Below, piece by piece: positions 18,472 through 27,048 of a stretch of DNA of 64,000 nucleotides. The DNA comes from an uncultured Clostridia bacterium (GTDB lineage Bacteria > Bacillota > Clostridia > Lachnospirales > Lachnospiraceae). Within the stretch, counting starts at the first letter, position 1; every line of letters begins with the position of its first letter. The position numbers and the translations under genes are program-made. The stretch is from the NCBI GenBank assembly GCA_937895705.1, contig CALBKM010000037.1:22448-86447 (forward strand). Direction: 5' to 3'. The notes under the pieces are model-generated. The model saw nothing but the letters and a program-made list of their open reading frames with translations, was not told the DNA's origin and did not search any database.

Positions 18472-20038
18472 TTATGTAGGAGTAACGGTAGGGCCGATTT
18501 TTGATACGATTAATGATGCGTCTTCGCCTGCGGCACTTTGGTTTGCCAGCAACCTGTTTTCGGACCTCACCCGAAGAATTTGTAAAGGTGTTTCGGAGGA
18601 GGCTTCTTTCTCGGAAGTCAGAATTTATTCTCCGTATTATGCATTCGACATTGACTTGTCGGACGGAGTGGGAAAATTTCATGACAGGGTTATTTTTTCC
18701 GCAGAGTGTTTTTCGAAGGAAAAGATGGATGTTTTGTTAGATACAGTAAAGGCAGAGACGATAGATGTGTTCCCGGAGGAGTTTAAAGGGGAAGCTGAAA
18801 AGGAGTTTTTAAAGGAATATCTGCAAATCCATTATGTGGTGCGGAGTGAAGAGCAGATAGGAAATGCAAATTGCGTGCATGTACTTTCTCCGTATTTGGA
18901 TGCGTTGGAGTTAATGAAATCGTTTCCGAAGGATGACAGTTGCAATCCGATACAAAAGCTGTTTATGGGAGAAAAGGGGCACCGTAATGAGTACATAAAA
19001 AAGAGTCCGTTGTTTCAACGGGTAACGGCGGGAGGACAGTTAAAAGGCTCTGGTGACAGTATTCGTACCATAGGCGAAATTGCATCTAACAGTGAAGTGA
19101 AAGATGACAAGACACCGTTAGGATTGAAACATAAGCATTATTATGCAGTGGTATCTGCTGACGGAGATAATATGGGAAGCTTTTTGGAAGGTCTTTCCGA
19201 TGATCAGATAACGGAGTTTTCAAGGACTTGTTTGGCATATGATAAGGCGGCGTCCGATTTGATCGGTGCTTATGGAGGAATGACAATTTATGCCGGTGGA
19301 GACGACTTACTTTTTCTGGCACCGATTATGACCGACGAGAGCAATGTTTTCGAGCTTTGTACCAAGATAAGAACACAGTTTAATACTCAAATAACGAGCA
19401 ATACAACTTTTTGCAATATGGGGAAGATACCGACGGTTTCCTTTGGTATCTCGATACAGTACAAAAAGTTTCCTTTGTACGAGGCGCTCGAGTCCTCACG
19501 GGATTTGCTTTCTCTGGCAAAAAGCGACGGAGGGAAAAAGAAGGACGATTACAGAAAGAATAATATGATGATTGAACTGCAAAAGCATAGCGGTCAAAGC
19601 ATCTCTTTACTGGTTTCCGATGAAAGCAGTAAAGTGTTGCAGGAGATTCTGTCGATAGGAAATAATGCTTCAAATGATGCGGAACTGATACATTCCGTGT
19701 TGTATACCTTGGATACATTCTCCTCTCTGGTGTCGGTGTTGAATAATGAGGTGCGTCGGAACGCTGAGAACCTGACTCCGGAACGGTATCGGCAGTATGT
19801 AACCGCATGGGAGAATTTCTTTGATAATGCGGGACAGCAAAGCGCAAAGGGATATATAGACGAGATATGCGCTAAATATTATGACAATATGGTGATAAAA
19901 GAAAGCGGCATATCGGTACCTTCTTACGGACTTACGGAAAGTGATAAGCAGGAGAATGTGGACGAATCCTTACGTGCCTTGTTATATCTGCTTAAACTAA
20001 AGCATTTTCTTGCGGAGAAGGAGGGCGACAGACAATGA
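18464..20038 (+). CDS. cas10: Cas10 (Cmr2), HD-less, with intact GGDD palm
   Basis: 524 residues. The palm domain shows VSADGDNMG (residues 231-239) and YAGGDDL with G278-G279-D280-D281, the metal-binding cyclase motif that makes a nucleotide second messenger when target RNA is bound. No N-terminal HD nuclease motif is seen, and there is no zinc-binding cysteine cluster, so it is short for Cas10. HD-less Cmr2 proteins paired with CorA effectors are known from Bacteroides fragilis, where the product is SAM-AMP. By analogy this subunit may make SAM-AMP rather than cyclic oligoadenylate. Overlaps cmr1 and cmr3 by a few bases. Confidence 0.9.
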   Translation: MRSYVGVTVGPIFDTINDASSPAALWFASNLFSDLTRRICKGVSEEASFSEVRIYSPYYAFDIDLSDGVGKFHDRVIFSAECFSKEKMDVLLDTVKAETIDVFPEEFKGEAEKEFLKEYLQIHYVVRSEEQIGNANCVHVLSPYLDALELMKSFPKDDSCNPIQKLFMGEKGHRNEYIKKSPLFQRVTAGGQLKGSGDSIRTIGEIASNSEVKDDKTPLGLKHKHYYAVVSADGDNMGSFLEGLSDDQITEFSRTCLAYDKAASDLIGAYGGMTIYAGGDDLLFLAPIMTDESNVFELCTKIRTQFNTQITSNTTFCNMGKIPTVSFGISIQYKKFPLYEALESSRDLLSLAKSDGGKKKDDYRKNNMMIELQKHSGQSISLLVSDESSKVLQEILSIGNNASNDAELIHSVLYTLDTFSSLVSVLNNEVRRNAENLTPERYRQYVTAWENFFDNAGQQSAKGYIDEICAKYYDNMVIKESGISVPSYGLTESDKQENVDESLRALLYLLKLKHFLAEKEGDRQ

Positions 20039-21072
20039 ATTATTTGGTAAAGATAACACCGTTGGAGCCGTATTCTTTCGGAAACGACCAGAATTTCGTG
20101 TATCCGGGAGAGAAAAGCACCGGAAAAGAAAGTTATTTTGTAAAATCCAAAGAGGAACCGGAACAGACCAGTGTTCTCGGCTTGTTACGTTATTTGATTT
20201 TGCAGAATACAGGATGTTTAAGGACGGACTTTTCTTATAGTGAGGAAGAACGGCAGAAAATGAAAGAATGCATCGGAGAGAGGAGTTTTTCCTATCTGGA
20301 GACAGAACCGCAGGACTTTGGATTGATTAAAGAAGTTTCGCCGATTTTTCTGTTGAATGAGAAAGAAGAGATTTTAGTGAAAAATCCTTTTCATAATACA
20401 GCCGAGGGAAGCGGTTACAACCCGATGCCGATGGAGTGTGATATCGAGACCTCCCACGGTGTGATGGCATTGCCGGAGAAGGATAAGTATAAGGCTAAAA
20501 AAGGACATGCGAAAGGTTATATAAACCTGACTACGAAAGAAATCAGAGAAGATTTATTTGAAACAATGGTGGTATCCGGAAATCGAAAGAATGAGAAAAC
20601 GGATTCGGATGACGGCAGTTTTTTTAAGAGAGAATTGAAGATACTGAAAAAAGGCTATTCCTTTGCGGTTTATGCGAATGCGGACAAGCTGCCTTCAAAG
20701 ACTGTCGGTTACATGGGAAAGAAAAAATCGGCTTTTCTTATTGAAACACGATCGGTAGAAAATGTGGATTTGGAGCAACGGGTGAAAGAATGCTTTTCTT
20801 CGGGAGATACATGGTTTTATGCATTATCCGATGTAGTGTTACAGGGCGCGCAGGAGTATACGAATTTTTGTATTGTGGAAGAAAAATATCAGCGTAACTT
20901 GGAAACGGTACATGATGCGAATAATCGCCTGAAACGATTAAAGAAAAGCGAAGTGAGACATCATCTGATACAAAGTGGAAGTGTGTTTTACGGAAAGCTG
21001 GATGTAATTACGGAGCATAAAAACGCAACGCAGATAGGTTATAACAGAATAGTACAATTAGGAGGAAACTAA
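20035..21072 (+). CDS. cmr3: Type III-B CRISPR protein Cmr3 (Cas5-like)
   Basis: 345 residues beginning MNYLVKITPLEPYSFGNDQN, the characteristic Cmr3 opening strand with PLEP. A later segment, EQTSVLGLLRYLILQNTG, matches the helix following the first RRM. Cmr3 binds the 5' handle of the crRNA and contacts Cas10. The ATG overlaps the cas10 TGA (ATGA). Confidence 0.85.
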   Translation: MNYLVKITPLEPYSFGNDQNFVYPGEKSTGKESYFVKSKEEPEQTSVLGLLRYLILQNTGCLRTDFSYSEEERQKMKECIGERSFSYLETEPQDFGLIKEVSPIFLLNEKEEILVKNPFHNTAEGSGYNPMPMECDIETSHGVMALPEKDKYKAKKGHAKGYINLTTKEIREDLFETMVVSGNRKNEKTDSDDGSFFKRELKILKKGYSFAVYANADKLPSKTVGYMGKKKSAFLIETRSVENVDLEQRVKECFSSGDTWFYALSDVVLQGAQEYTNFCIVEEKYQRNLETVHDANNRLKRLKKSEVRHHLIQSGSVFYGKLDVITEHKNATQIGYNRIVQLGGN

Positions 21073-21073
21073 T

Positions 21074-21787
21074 ATGGCAGCAATTATTGTAAACTTGGAG
21101 TGTGTAACAAATTTGCATGTCGGAAACGGCGATGTGAATTTTAATATCATTGATAATGAGGTGGAGCGCGATGTTGTGACCGGGTATCCGACCATAAATG
21201 CTTCCGGTGTAAAGGGCGCGCTGAGAGAATACTTTGTGAAAAAAGGGATGGCACCGGAAAAAATTGATGCTATATTCGGAAAAGACAGCGCGGGAAGATT
21301 GAAATTTTTAAGCGCAGACATGTTAGCGGTTCCGCTGAGAGCATCTGCGGGTACGGAAGTCTTTTACATGGTTTCCACGAAAGAAGCCTTGGAGAAGTAT
21401 AAAGAAACAAACGCACTCTTTTTAAACAAGAGTGTAGAGTTGGGTAGTGCCTCGGTTTCCGGCAGACAAGCAGAAGGGTTTAATCTTTCCGAAGCAGTGA
21501 CATTGCTGGGAAAAGAAATACATTTATTGGGTCAGGCGGATTTCAGAAAGGTGGCTCTTCCTGTTGTAGCAAGAAATAAGCTGGAGAACGGTAAGAGCGT
21601 AAACCTTTGGTATGAAGAAGTAGTTCCGCATAAGTCGTTGTTTTCTTTTGCTGTGCTGGCCGAATCGAAGGATGCAGACCTGTTAAATGAGTTTTGTAAC
21701 GAGGTAGACGGGCAAGTGATTCAGTTTGGCGGAAATGCCTCAATTGGATACGGATTGTGTAAAGCAACGGTAACGAAGGAGGACTAA
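21074..21787 (+). CDS. cmr4: Type III-B backbone protein Cmr4 (Cas7-like)
   Basis: 237 residues, on the short side for Cmr4. LECVTNLHVGNGDVNFNIID opens the RAMP fold, and GYPTINASGVKGALREYF is the conserved helix that follows the catalytic thumb. The C-terminal GGNASIGYGLCK is the Gly-rich RAMP loop. Cmr4 subunits line the crRNA and cut target RNA every six bases; the Asp in NIIDNEVERD is a candidate catalytic residue. One base separates it from cmr3, AGGAGG before the ATG. Confidence 0.87.
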   Translation: MAAIIVNLECVTNLHVGNGDVNFNIIDNEVERDVVTGYPTINASGVKGALREYFVKKGMAPEKIDAIFGKDSAGRLKFLSADMLAVPLRASAGTEVFYMVSTKEALEKYKETNALFLNKSVELGSASVSGRQAEGFNLSEAVTLLGKEIHLLGQADFRKVALPVVARNKLENGKSVNLWYEEVVPHKSLFSFAVLAESKDADLLNEFCNEVDGQVIQFGGNASIGYGLCKATVTKED

Positions 21788-21789
21788 GG

Positions 21790-22185
21790 ATGAATAAGGC
21801 GACGGTTAATCAGGAAATGCAGCAAGCCTATGAGGCATTGACGGAAGTGGAAATCGCAAATAAAAAAGGAGAAATCGAGAAGAATTTTCGGGGGCAGATA
21901 TCAAGTTTCGGCGCAGCGATTACGATGGGAAGCCTGCTTCCGGCAATTGCGTTTTTCTCAAAAGATGCAGGCTCTGAGGTGGCAAGAAGTAAATTGCCGA
22001 AAGCGATTCTGGCAGTCTTAAAAAAGCGAGGGGCAGAAGGATCAAACGCAGACAATTTGTTTGTTTATGCGGAAAATATGATTAAAAAGGGGAAAGAAGC
22101 GGAGTGTAAGGAAGAAATACTGAATGCAAGCGTTGCAATTAAGCTGGCAATGAATCTGTATTGTCTTGTCGAAAAGAGAGGGTAA
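21790..22185 (+). CDS. cmr5: Type III-B small subunit Cmr5 (Cas11-like)
   Basis: 131 residues, all helical, with GQISSFGAAITMGSLLPAIA and later FVYAENMIKKGKEAE, matching Cmr5 in size and character. Cmr5 forms the inner filament contacting the target strand. Starts two bases after the cmr4 stop. Confidence 0.82.
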   Translation: MNKATVNQEMQQAYEALTEVEIANKKGEIEKNFRGQISSFGAAITMGSLLPAIAFFSKDAGSEVARSKLPKAILAVLKKRGAEGSNADNLFVYAENMIKKGKEAECKEEILNASVAIKLAMNLYCLVEKRG

Positions 22186-22188
22186 TGT

Positions 22189-23154
22189 ATGGGACTGCAA
22201 TCAAAAAATATGAATTATGTATTCAATGTAGAATACTTTAAAGGAATCAATCTGTCAGAAGCAGAGGATAAGAATTCCGAAGCGGAGATTAAGAAACGAA
22301 ATAATGACATCGTATCGTTTCGATTCTCGGATGTGGCTCCGTTAGAGGCTTGCAAGGATATTCCCGGTTATCGGGAGTTTGGATTGTATACCCTTTATCC
22401 GGGTTTGTTAATCGGAATCGGCAATCCTCACGAGATAGCAATGAAAGAGGCTTTAAAATTGGGCTTCTCCTTTGATTATGTGACGGGACTTCCGTATATA
22501 CCGGGCTCCTCGCTAAAAGGAATGCTCAGAGCCTATTTTCCGGGAGAAACGAAGGATGCCGAGAAAGACAGAGAATACGAAGAAATGTTGAAGGCTCTGT
22601 TGGCAGACATCGTGAAAAATGCCGAAATCGATGTGAAAAAGTTGAAGGATAACATGTTTGAGAACAATGATATCTTCCTCGGGGCATTTCCTGTGGCAAC
22701 GGAAAGCGGTTTTGACGGCGAAAAAGGGAAATTGTTAGAACTGGAGTATATTACGCCGCATAAGAAATTTAAAAATCCGAATCCGATCAGTTTGCTTAAA
22801 GTAAGACCTGCGGTAAAGTTTGTATTTGCCGGAGTGTTTACCGACTACAAAGAAAACGGGGAAGTTTTGGTGAGCAGTGAACAAAAGATGCTGCTTTGTA
22901 AGGAACTTTTGATGTTGTTCGGAATCGGTGCGAAAACGAATACCGGATACGGAAGGTTTTCGGAGAAAAAGCCGATGAAGAATAATTTGGTATCAAAGAG
23001 ACCATCGGCACCGAGGAACGAGAACAATGTATCAAAGAAACCGTCGGCATCGAAAGGTTCGAGTTGTTGCCAAAAGTGCGGAAGAAAGGTGGGAATCGAT
23101 ATGAAAACGGGACAACCTTTCAGATACTGTAGAGAGTGTCATCAGAAACAGTAA
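22189..23154 (+). CDS. cmr6: Type III-B protein Cmr6 with C-terminal zinc ribbon
   Basis: 321 residues. The RAMP core is seen in GLYTLYPGLLIGIGNPHE and GLPYIPGSSLKGMLRAYF, with the Gly-rich loop IGAKTNTGYGRFSEKK near residue 250. A basic Ser/Lys/Pro linker (about 265-295) leads to a four-cysteine zinc ribbon (CQKCGRK with YCRECHQKQ) at the C-terminus. The ribbon is an unusual addition to Cmr6 and could bind RNA. Last of the core complex genes; a hairpin separates it from the accessory genes. Confidence 0.83.
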   Translation: MGLQSKNMNYVFNVEYFKGINLSEAEDKNSEAEIKKRNNDIVSFRFSDVAPLEACKDIPGYREFGLYTLYPGLLIGIGNPHEIAMKEALKLGFSFDYVTGLPYIPGSSLKGMLRAYFPGETKDAEKDREYEEMLKALLADIVKNAEIDVKKLKDNMFENNDIFLGAFPVATESGFDGEKGKLLELEYITPHKKFKNPNPISLLKVRPAVKFVFAGVFTDYKENGEVLVSSEQKMLLCKELLMLFGIGAKTNTGYGRFSEKKPMKNNLVSKRPSAPRNENNVSKKPSASKGSSCCQKCGRKVGIDMKTGQPFRYCRECHQKQ

Positions 23155-23160
23155 AATTAA

Positions 23161-23190
23161 CGGGAGCTCTTACACGGATGAGGGCTCCCG
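23161..23190 (+). other. Intercistronic hairpin between cmr6 and the DEDD gene
   Basis: CGGGAGC (23161-23167) and GCTCCCG (23184-23190) form a perfect 7-bp GC stem with a 16-base loop. No T-run follows, so it is more likely a transcript-processing or 3'-end stabilising structure than a full terminator. It lies at the boundary between effector-complex and accessory genes. Confidence 0.5.
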
Positions 23191-23210
23191 ACAGTAAATA
23201 AGGAGCAGAA

Positions 23211-23753
23211 ATGAAAAATAAGCTGGTGTTTATGGATGTAGAAAGCGATGGGTTGTACGGGGCATTTCTGACGGTGGCTTTTATTGTGACGAATTGGGAC
23301 GGACAGGAACTGGCACGTGCGTATTACGGAATAAAAAGAGAGAATATGCAAGTGACGGTTCCTTGGGTTAAGGATAACGTGATTCCGAAACTCGGAGAAT
23401 ATGAGGCAGTTACGGATGAAAAGGAACTGTTGAAGCGTGCATGGAACTTCTGGTTGGAATATCGGGAAGAGGCGTATATGGTGTGTGAGGTCGGCTATCC
23501 GGTGGAAGCGCGGTTTTTAAGGGCATGTGTGGCTTTGGATGAGGCCACAAATATGTGGCTGGCTCCTTTTCCTTTGATTGATTTGGAGAGTATTCTTTTG
23601 GCAAAAGGATATGAACCGCTGACCGAGAGAAGCCGGATATTATCGAACTATAAAGAGGAGGCAGTTCATAATGCACTGTACGATGTGGAGGCAGAGGTGC
23701 AATTGTGGAAAGAATTGATGAGAAAGGAGGGTGCTTCGTGGAGACCTATTTAA
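23211..23753 (+). CDS. DEDDh-type 3'-5' exonuclease in type III-B locus
   Basis: 180 residues. ExoI motif FMDVESDGL (D8, E10), an ExoII-like segment GYPVEARFL, and ExoIII HNALYDVEAE (His and Asp) identify the DEDDh exonuclease fold, which uses two metal ions. Such genes sit beside CorA effectors in some type III loci in place of the NrN phosphodiesterase, and are suspected of degrading the SAM-AMP signal to switch off the response (literature recalled, not checked here). An alternative is RNA trimming of crRNA 3' ends. AAGGAG before the ATG; overlaps the next gene by 16 bases. Confidence 0.8.
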   Translation: MKNKLVFMDVESDGLYGAFLTVAFIVTNWDGQELARAYYGIKRENMQVTVPWVKDNVIPKLGEYEAVTDEKELLKRAWNFWLEYREEAYMVCEVGYPVEARFLRACVALDEATNMWLAPFPLIDLESILLAKGYEPLTERSRILSNYKEEAVHNALYDVEAEVQLWKELMRKEGASWRPI

Positions 23754-25162
23754 AGGCGAAAAGTATTCATGTGTTTGCATGGCCGTTTTTTGTTTCGGAT
23801 GAGAAGAGTGAACGTAACACCTTTAAAAACAGACTGGAAGAAAAGGGCTGGTTGAAAACTACACCGGAGTATCGTATGACGGCGGGAGATGTTCCGAAAA
23901 CCAGAAATTTCTTTATGTTGGAGCAATATTTAAGCGGCAAAGCCAGGCATGTTTATTTGAATAAAGAAGATAAAGCGTGCCAGATATACGAATACCCGTT
24001 TAAAGGTGAGAAGGCTGTCTACCGGATTGTGACACAAGAAGGGAAGACCTATGACCTTTTGATTGACTCCATAGAGTTGCATGTGTACGCGCATAATGTA
24101 GGCGTTCTCTTCTTTAAGACACTGAATATAGATGAGAAGACTACAATAAAAGATATTAAGCTTATCAATAATAAAGGCCGAAATATAGCGCTTCCGTTTA
24201 TTCCGGACAGCCCGGAAGGAGGGATTTTGTGTGCGGAAAGTGTAGGAATCCTCTTTGGAGAAAAGGAGCATTTCACCGATTTCAGAAAGATGATCAGGGA
24301 CTACTATTCTGCAGGAGTAACCGGGGATGCCTTAGAGAGATTTTCAAAAACTGCAGATTTTTTATATGATGTGATAAACGTAAATCTGGACAACAGCGGA
24401 ATTAACGATATCGAGGTAAATCCGACCACTGATGACAGAATGTATGTGATGTCGATGATTCGTGACGGATATCTGACGCGACAGTTACAACAAAAAGAGT
24501 GGAGAGAGTCGAGATGGGGAGAAGAGACGCTGTATTCGATATTCTTTATTGATAGCGACGATGCAACCTGTCAATACGGTGAGATGCGGAAGCTATGTTT
24601 GAAAGAGGCGATGTATTCCCGGTGGCTGGACTGGGGCACTGTATACGGAATGACAGAGTATTCTTTTGTCGGGATTACAGCCGAAATCGAGGGGATAAAT
24701 GCGTCAGTGGTGCGGCCGTTTTACGTGGAATATGTGTATATGATATCCCTGATTATGGCACAAAGAGTTACCATAATGAAGTTTTCCGAAGAGGCGGGAC
24801 GGCTTGCGGGAAAGATAAAGAATGGCAGACGCTTGCTGGCAAGACGCCTTTCGAAACAATTGCTTACGTTACAAAAAAATTATGTTGTTTTCTTGAATCG
24901 GATGATGCTTGCGGAATTTTCATGCCAGGAACAGGGTCTGGAACTGTATGACATGATGCAAAAACGAATGTTGGTGGAGAAAGAGCGTGACTTGCTGGAT
25001 GCCAAGTTACAAGGCTTGTACGAGATCGTGAATATAAGTAACGGAACTCGTAGTAGCGGGTGGTCGTTGCTATGGGCGGTTTTGGCCATTGTAATAGCTT
25101 TGGTGCCGTATTTGGCGGAAGGAGTTCAGAAACTTCTGCTTTTGATTGGCGGAGGTAACTAG
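23738..25162 (+). CDS. CorA-like membrane effector of type III-B CRISPR
   Basis: 474 residues from a GTG at 23738 (GGAGGG 8 bases upstream). A mixed N-terminal domain of about 300 residues is followed by long helices (about 330-430: KIKNGRRLLARRLSKQLLTL, then VEKERDLLDAKLQGLYEIVN) and a C-terminal TM segment (WSLLWAVLAIVIALVPYLAE). This is the CorA ion-channel layout. However, only one convincing TM helix is seen and the GMN selectivity motif of CorA is absent. In known systems such proteins bind SAM-AMP and depolarise the membrane. Place and layout support an effector role; the ligand is inferred. Confidence 0.7.
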   Translation: METYLKAKSIHVFAWPFFVSDEKSERNTFKNRLEEKGWLKTTPEYRMTAGDVPKTRNFFMLEQYLSGKARHVYLNKEDKACQIYEYPFKGEKAVYRIVTQEGKTYDLLIDSIELHVYAHNVGVLFFKTLNIDEKTTIKDIKLINNKGRNIALPFIPDSPEGGILCAESVGILFGEKEHFTDFRKMIRDYYSAGVTGDALERFSKTADFLYDVINVNLDNSGINDIEVNPTTDDRMYVMSMIRDGYLTRQLQQKEWRESRWGEETLYSIFFIDSDDATCQYGEMRKLCLKEAMYSRWLDWGTVYGMTEYSFVGITAEIEGINASVVRPFYVEYVYMISLIMAQRVTIMKFSEEAGRLAGKIKNGRRLLARRLSKQLLTLQKNYVVFLNRMMLAEFSCQEQGLELYDMMQKRMLVEKERDLLDAKLQGLYEIVNISNGTRSSGWSLLWAVLAIVIALVPYLAEGVQKLLLLIGGGN

Positions 25163-25166
25163 TAGG

Positions 25167-25913
25167 ATGCAGTTGATTGTACATCATCGGTTACAGACGC
25201 CCCTGTCGTTGCCGATAAATTATCATCATATGCTTCAGTCCATTATTTTTCATGCATTAGAAAAAGACGAGCAATACAGTGCATTTATGCATGATTGCGG
25301 ATTTACGAGGGGAAAACGAAATTACAAGTTGTTTACCTTCGGACTGATAAAAGGTAAATACAGAATAGAAGATAAAAGGATTATTTTTGTTGAAGATGTA
25401 ACTTTTGAAATCCGCAGTACGGAGCGCAGACTTCTGGAATTGTTAAGGGAGCAATTTGAGGAAAAGGGAATTACCTACGGAAATCAACATTGTTTGGGCA
25501 TAAAGACCGAACTTTTGGATTATCAAGTAGACACGGAAGAAGTAATTGTTCGGATGAATTCTCCGATTTGTGTCTATTCTACGGACGTAGAGACGAGAAA
25601 AACAATGTATTATCATCCGGGGGATGCAGAATTTTGTAGACGTGTAAATGAAGGGTTTCGACGCAGATATGAAGCGTACAGTGGAGAACGGGAACCGGGG
25701 GACATCTCCATTCGTATTAACCGGATATCACCGAAAGACAAGTATGTAACATGTTATAAAGGAATATATATAACGGCTTGGTACGGGGAATATGTGTTGA
25801 AAGGAAAAAAGGAGTACTTGGATTTTTTGTATCAGACCGGTTTGGGAGGGAAAACATCGCAAGGTTTCGGTATGTTCGATGTAAAAAGTCGGTCTACCTC
25901 GGAGGACGCATAA
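25167..25913 (+). CDS. cas6: CRISPR endoribonuclease Cas6
   Basis: 248 residues from ATG 25167, preceded by GGCGGAGG; the in-frame TTG at 25146 lies inside the upstream gene. The Cas6 fold starts QLIVHHRLQTPLSLPINYHH, and the Gly-rich loop GLGGKTSQGFGMF near the C-terminus is the family signature. H20/H21 are candidate catalytic residues. Cas6 cuts pre-crRNA within the repeat. Its last eleven codons and stop are encoded within the first conserved element of CRISPR leader 1, so gene end and leader overlap. Confidence 0.9.
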   Translation: MQLIVHHRLQTPLSLPINYHHMLQSIIFHALEKDEQYSAFMHDCGFTRGKRNYKLFTFGLIKGKYRIEDKRIIFVEDVTFEIRSTERRLLELLREQFEEKGITYGNQHCLGIKTELLDYQVDTEEVIVRMNSPICVYSTDVETRKTMYYHPGDAEFCRRVNEGFRRRYEAYSGEREPGDISIRINRISPKDKYVTCYKGIYITAWYGEYVLKGKKEYLDFLYQTGLGGKTSQGFGMFDVKSRSTSEDA

Positions 25914-26154
25914 ATGCCGGGTATCCGGGGCTTTGGGAAGCCTGTGCGGGAGAGAAAACAGGGCCCAAAAACGGTGAAAAACAGTAAAAAGTCGGTCTAC
26001 CGGCGGACTCAAATTCGGTAAATGAAAGAATGCAGTATTTACAACGGTTTGTAGAAAGTCCGGAGTTTGAGGTAGACTGACTTTTTTTGGAAAAAACTTG
26101 CCAAAACAGGCGAAAATATGTATAATCATTGTTAGAAACACTGTAAATACAGTT
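25883..26154 (+). promoter_or_regulatory. CRISPR leader 1, with three-copy structured motif
   Basis: A leader homologous over its whole length to the one at 28968-29240. AAAAAGTCGGTCTACC occurs at 25883-25898 and 25986-26001, and its inverted form GGTAGACTGACTTTTT at 26071-26086, so the second copy can pair with the third (one G-T pair). The distal part (ACTTGCCAAAA, then AGAAACACTGTAAATACAGTT against the array) is nearly identical in both leaders. ATGTATAAT at 26118-26126 is a likely -10 for array transcription. Confidence 0.75.
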
Positions 26155-26739
26155 GTTGTACCTTACCTATGAGGAATTGAAACACCTTTTTGGCGCACTT
26201 TGCGCCTCTGTGTTTTATTTTTATGTTGTACCTTACCTATGAGGAATTGAAACACTACCTCAGCAGCTACCCTCTCCGGTAGGAATGCCTGAGTTGTACC
26301 TTACCTATGAGGAATTGAAACTTTTCTTTTCCGCCAGATCCATTTTTTTTCTTTCGTTGTACCTTACCTATGAGGAATTGAAACTCTACTTGTATAACTA
26401 TCTTATCTTTGGTAACTTCTACTGGTTGTACCTTACCTATGAGGAATTGAAACTCTCTTCTACGTATACGTAGGTATCTGTCCTTTAAGTTAAAAGTTGT
26501 ACCTTACCTATGAGGAATTGAAACTTTTTAGCAATTCCTTTACGGATTGCCTTAAACTGCTCCTCGTTGTACCTTACCTATGAGGAATTGAAACAGGAAG
26601 GGACTGAAAGTCCCTGTTTTTTGTTGTACCCATCAACGCTATGTTGTACCTTACCTATGAGGCATTGAAACGAGCATACGCTTTATTGTGAGATGGCGTA
26701 ATCATCTCCAACTGTACCTTACCTACAAGGAATTATCAT
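26155..26739 (+). CRISPR. CRISPR array 1: eight repeats plus a degenerate end repeat
   Basis: 29-bp repeats starting GTTGTACCTTACC and ending GAATTGAAAC at 26155, 26225, 26293, 26356, 26425, 26496, 26566 and 26643. The last has one change (GGCATTG). A decayed copy (ACTGTACCTTACCTAC...) is at 26711-26739. Spacers are 41, 39, 34, 40, 42, 41, 48 and 39 bases. Repeat decay at the right and the leader at the left agree on orientation. Spacer lengths of 34-48 bases are typical of type III. The seventh spacer (26595-26642) contains a hairpin with a T-run and a partial repeat GTTGTACCC. Confidence 0.97.
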
Positions 26740-26776
26740 ATTGGAAAAAGATTATTTGTCTGAGGGAGGTGCTGTT

Positions 26777-27037
26777 TTGTTTGTGATTTTGTCCTATGAT
26801 ATCAATCAGAAACGTGTTGGGAAGGTAATGAAGATTTGCAGAAAGTATTTGAAGCATGTGCACCGTTCGGTGTTTGAAGGGTGTATTACTGAGGCGTCTT
26901 TATGCAGATTAAAGAGAGAATTAGAAAATAAGATTAATGTGAATGAGGACTCTGTCTGTATTTATCGGATGGAGTCCTTAAAATTTACCCGGAAAGAGCA
27001 GATTGGGACGGTAGAAGTGTTTTCCCACATAATTTAA
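26777..27037 (+). CDS. cas2: CRISPR spacer-integration protein Cas2
   Basis: 86 residues from a TTG at 26777, chosen because GGGAGG (26764-26769) lies 7 bases before it and Cas2 begins with this strand (FVILSYDINQKRVGKV). RKYLKHVHRSVFEGCIT and the final strand are typical. Cas2 dimerises and bridges Cas1 dimers during spacer integration. It lies directly after array 1 and 11 bases before the RT-Cas1 gene. Confidence 0.93.
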   Translation: MFVILSYDINQKRVGKVMKICRKYLKHVHRSVFEGCITEASLCRLKRELENKINVNEDSVCIYRMESLKFTRKEQIGTVEVFSHII

Positions 27038-27048
27038 GGAGGGATGGT

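Noticed and set aside
25728..26141. Long reverse-strand frames in leader 1 that resemble those in leader 2
   Set aside because: The similarity follows from the DNA homology of the two leaders; no start site or codon bias supports a gene.
26285..26473. Frame encoding repeated LYLTYEELKL units
   Set aside because: It is CRISPR repeats read in one frame; the spacers keep it open by chance.
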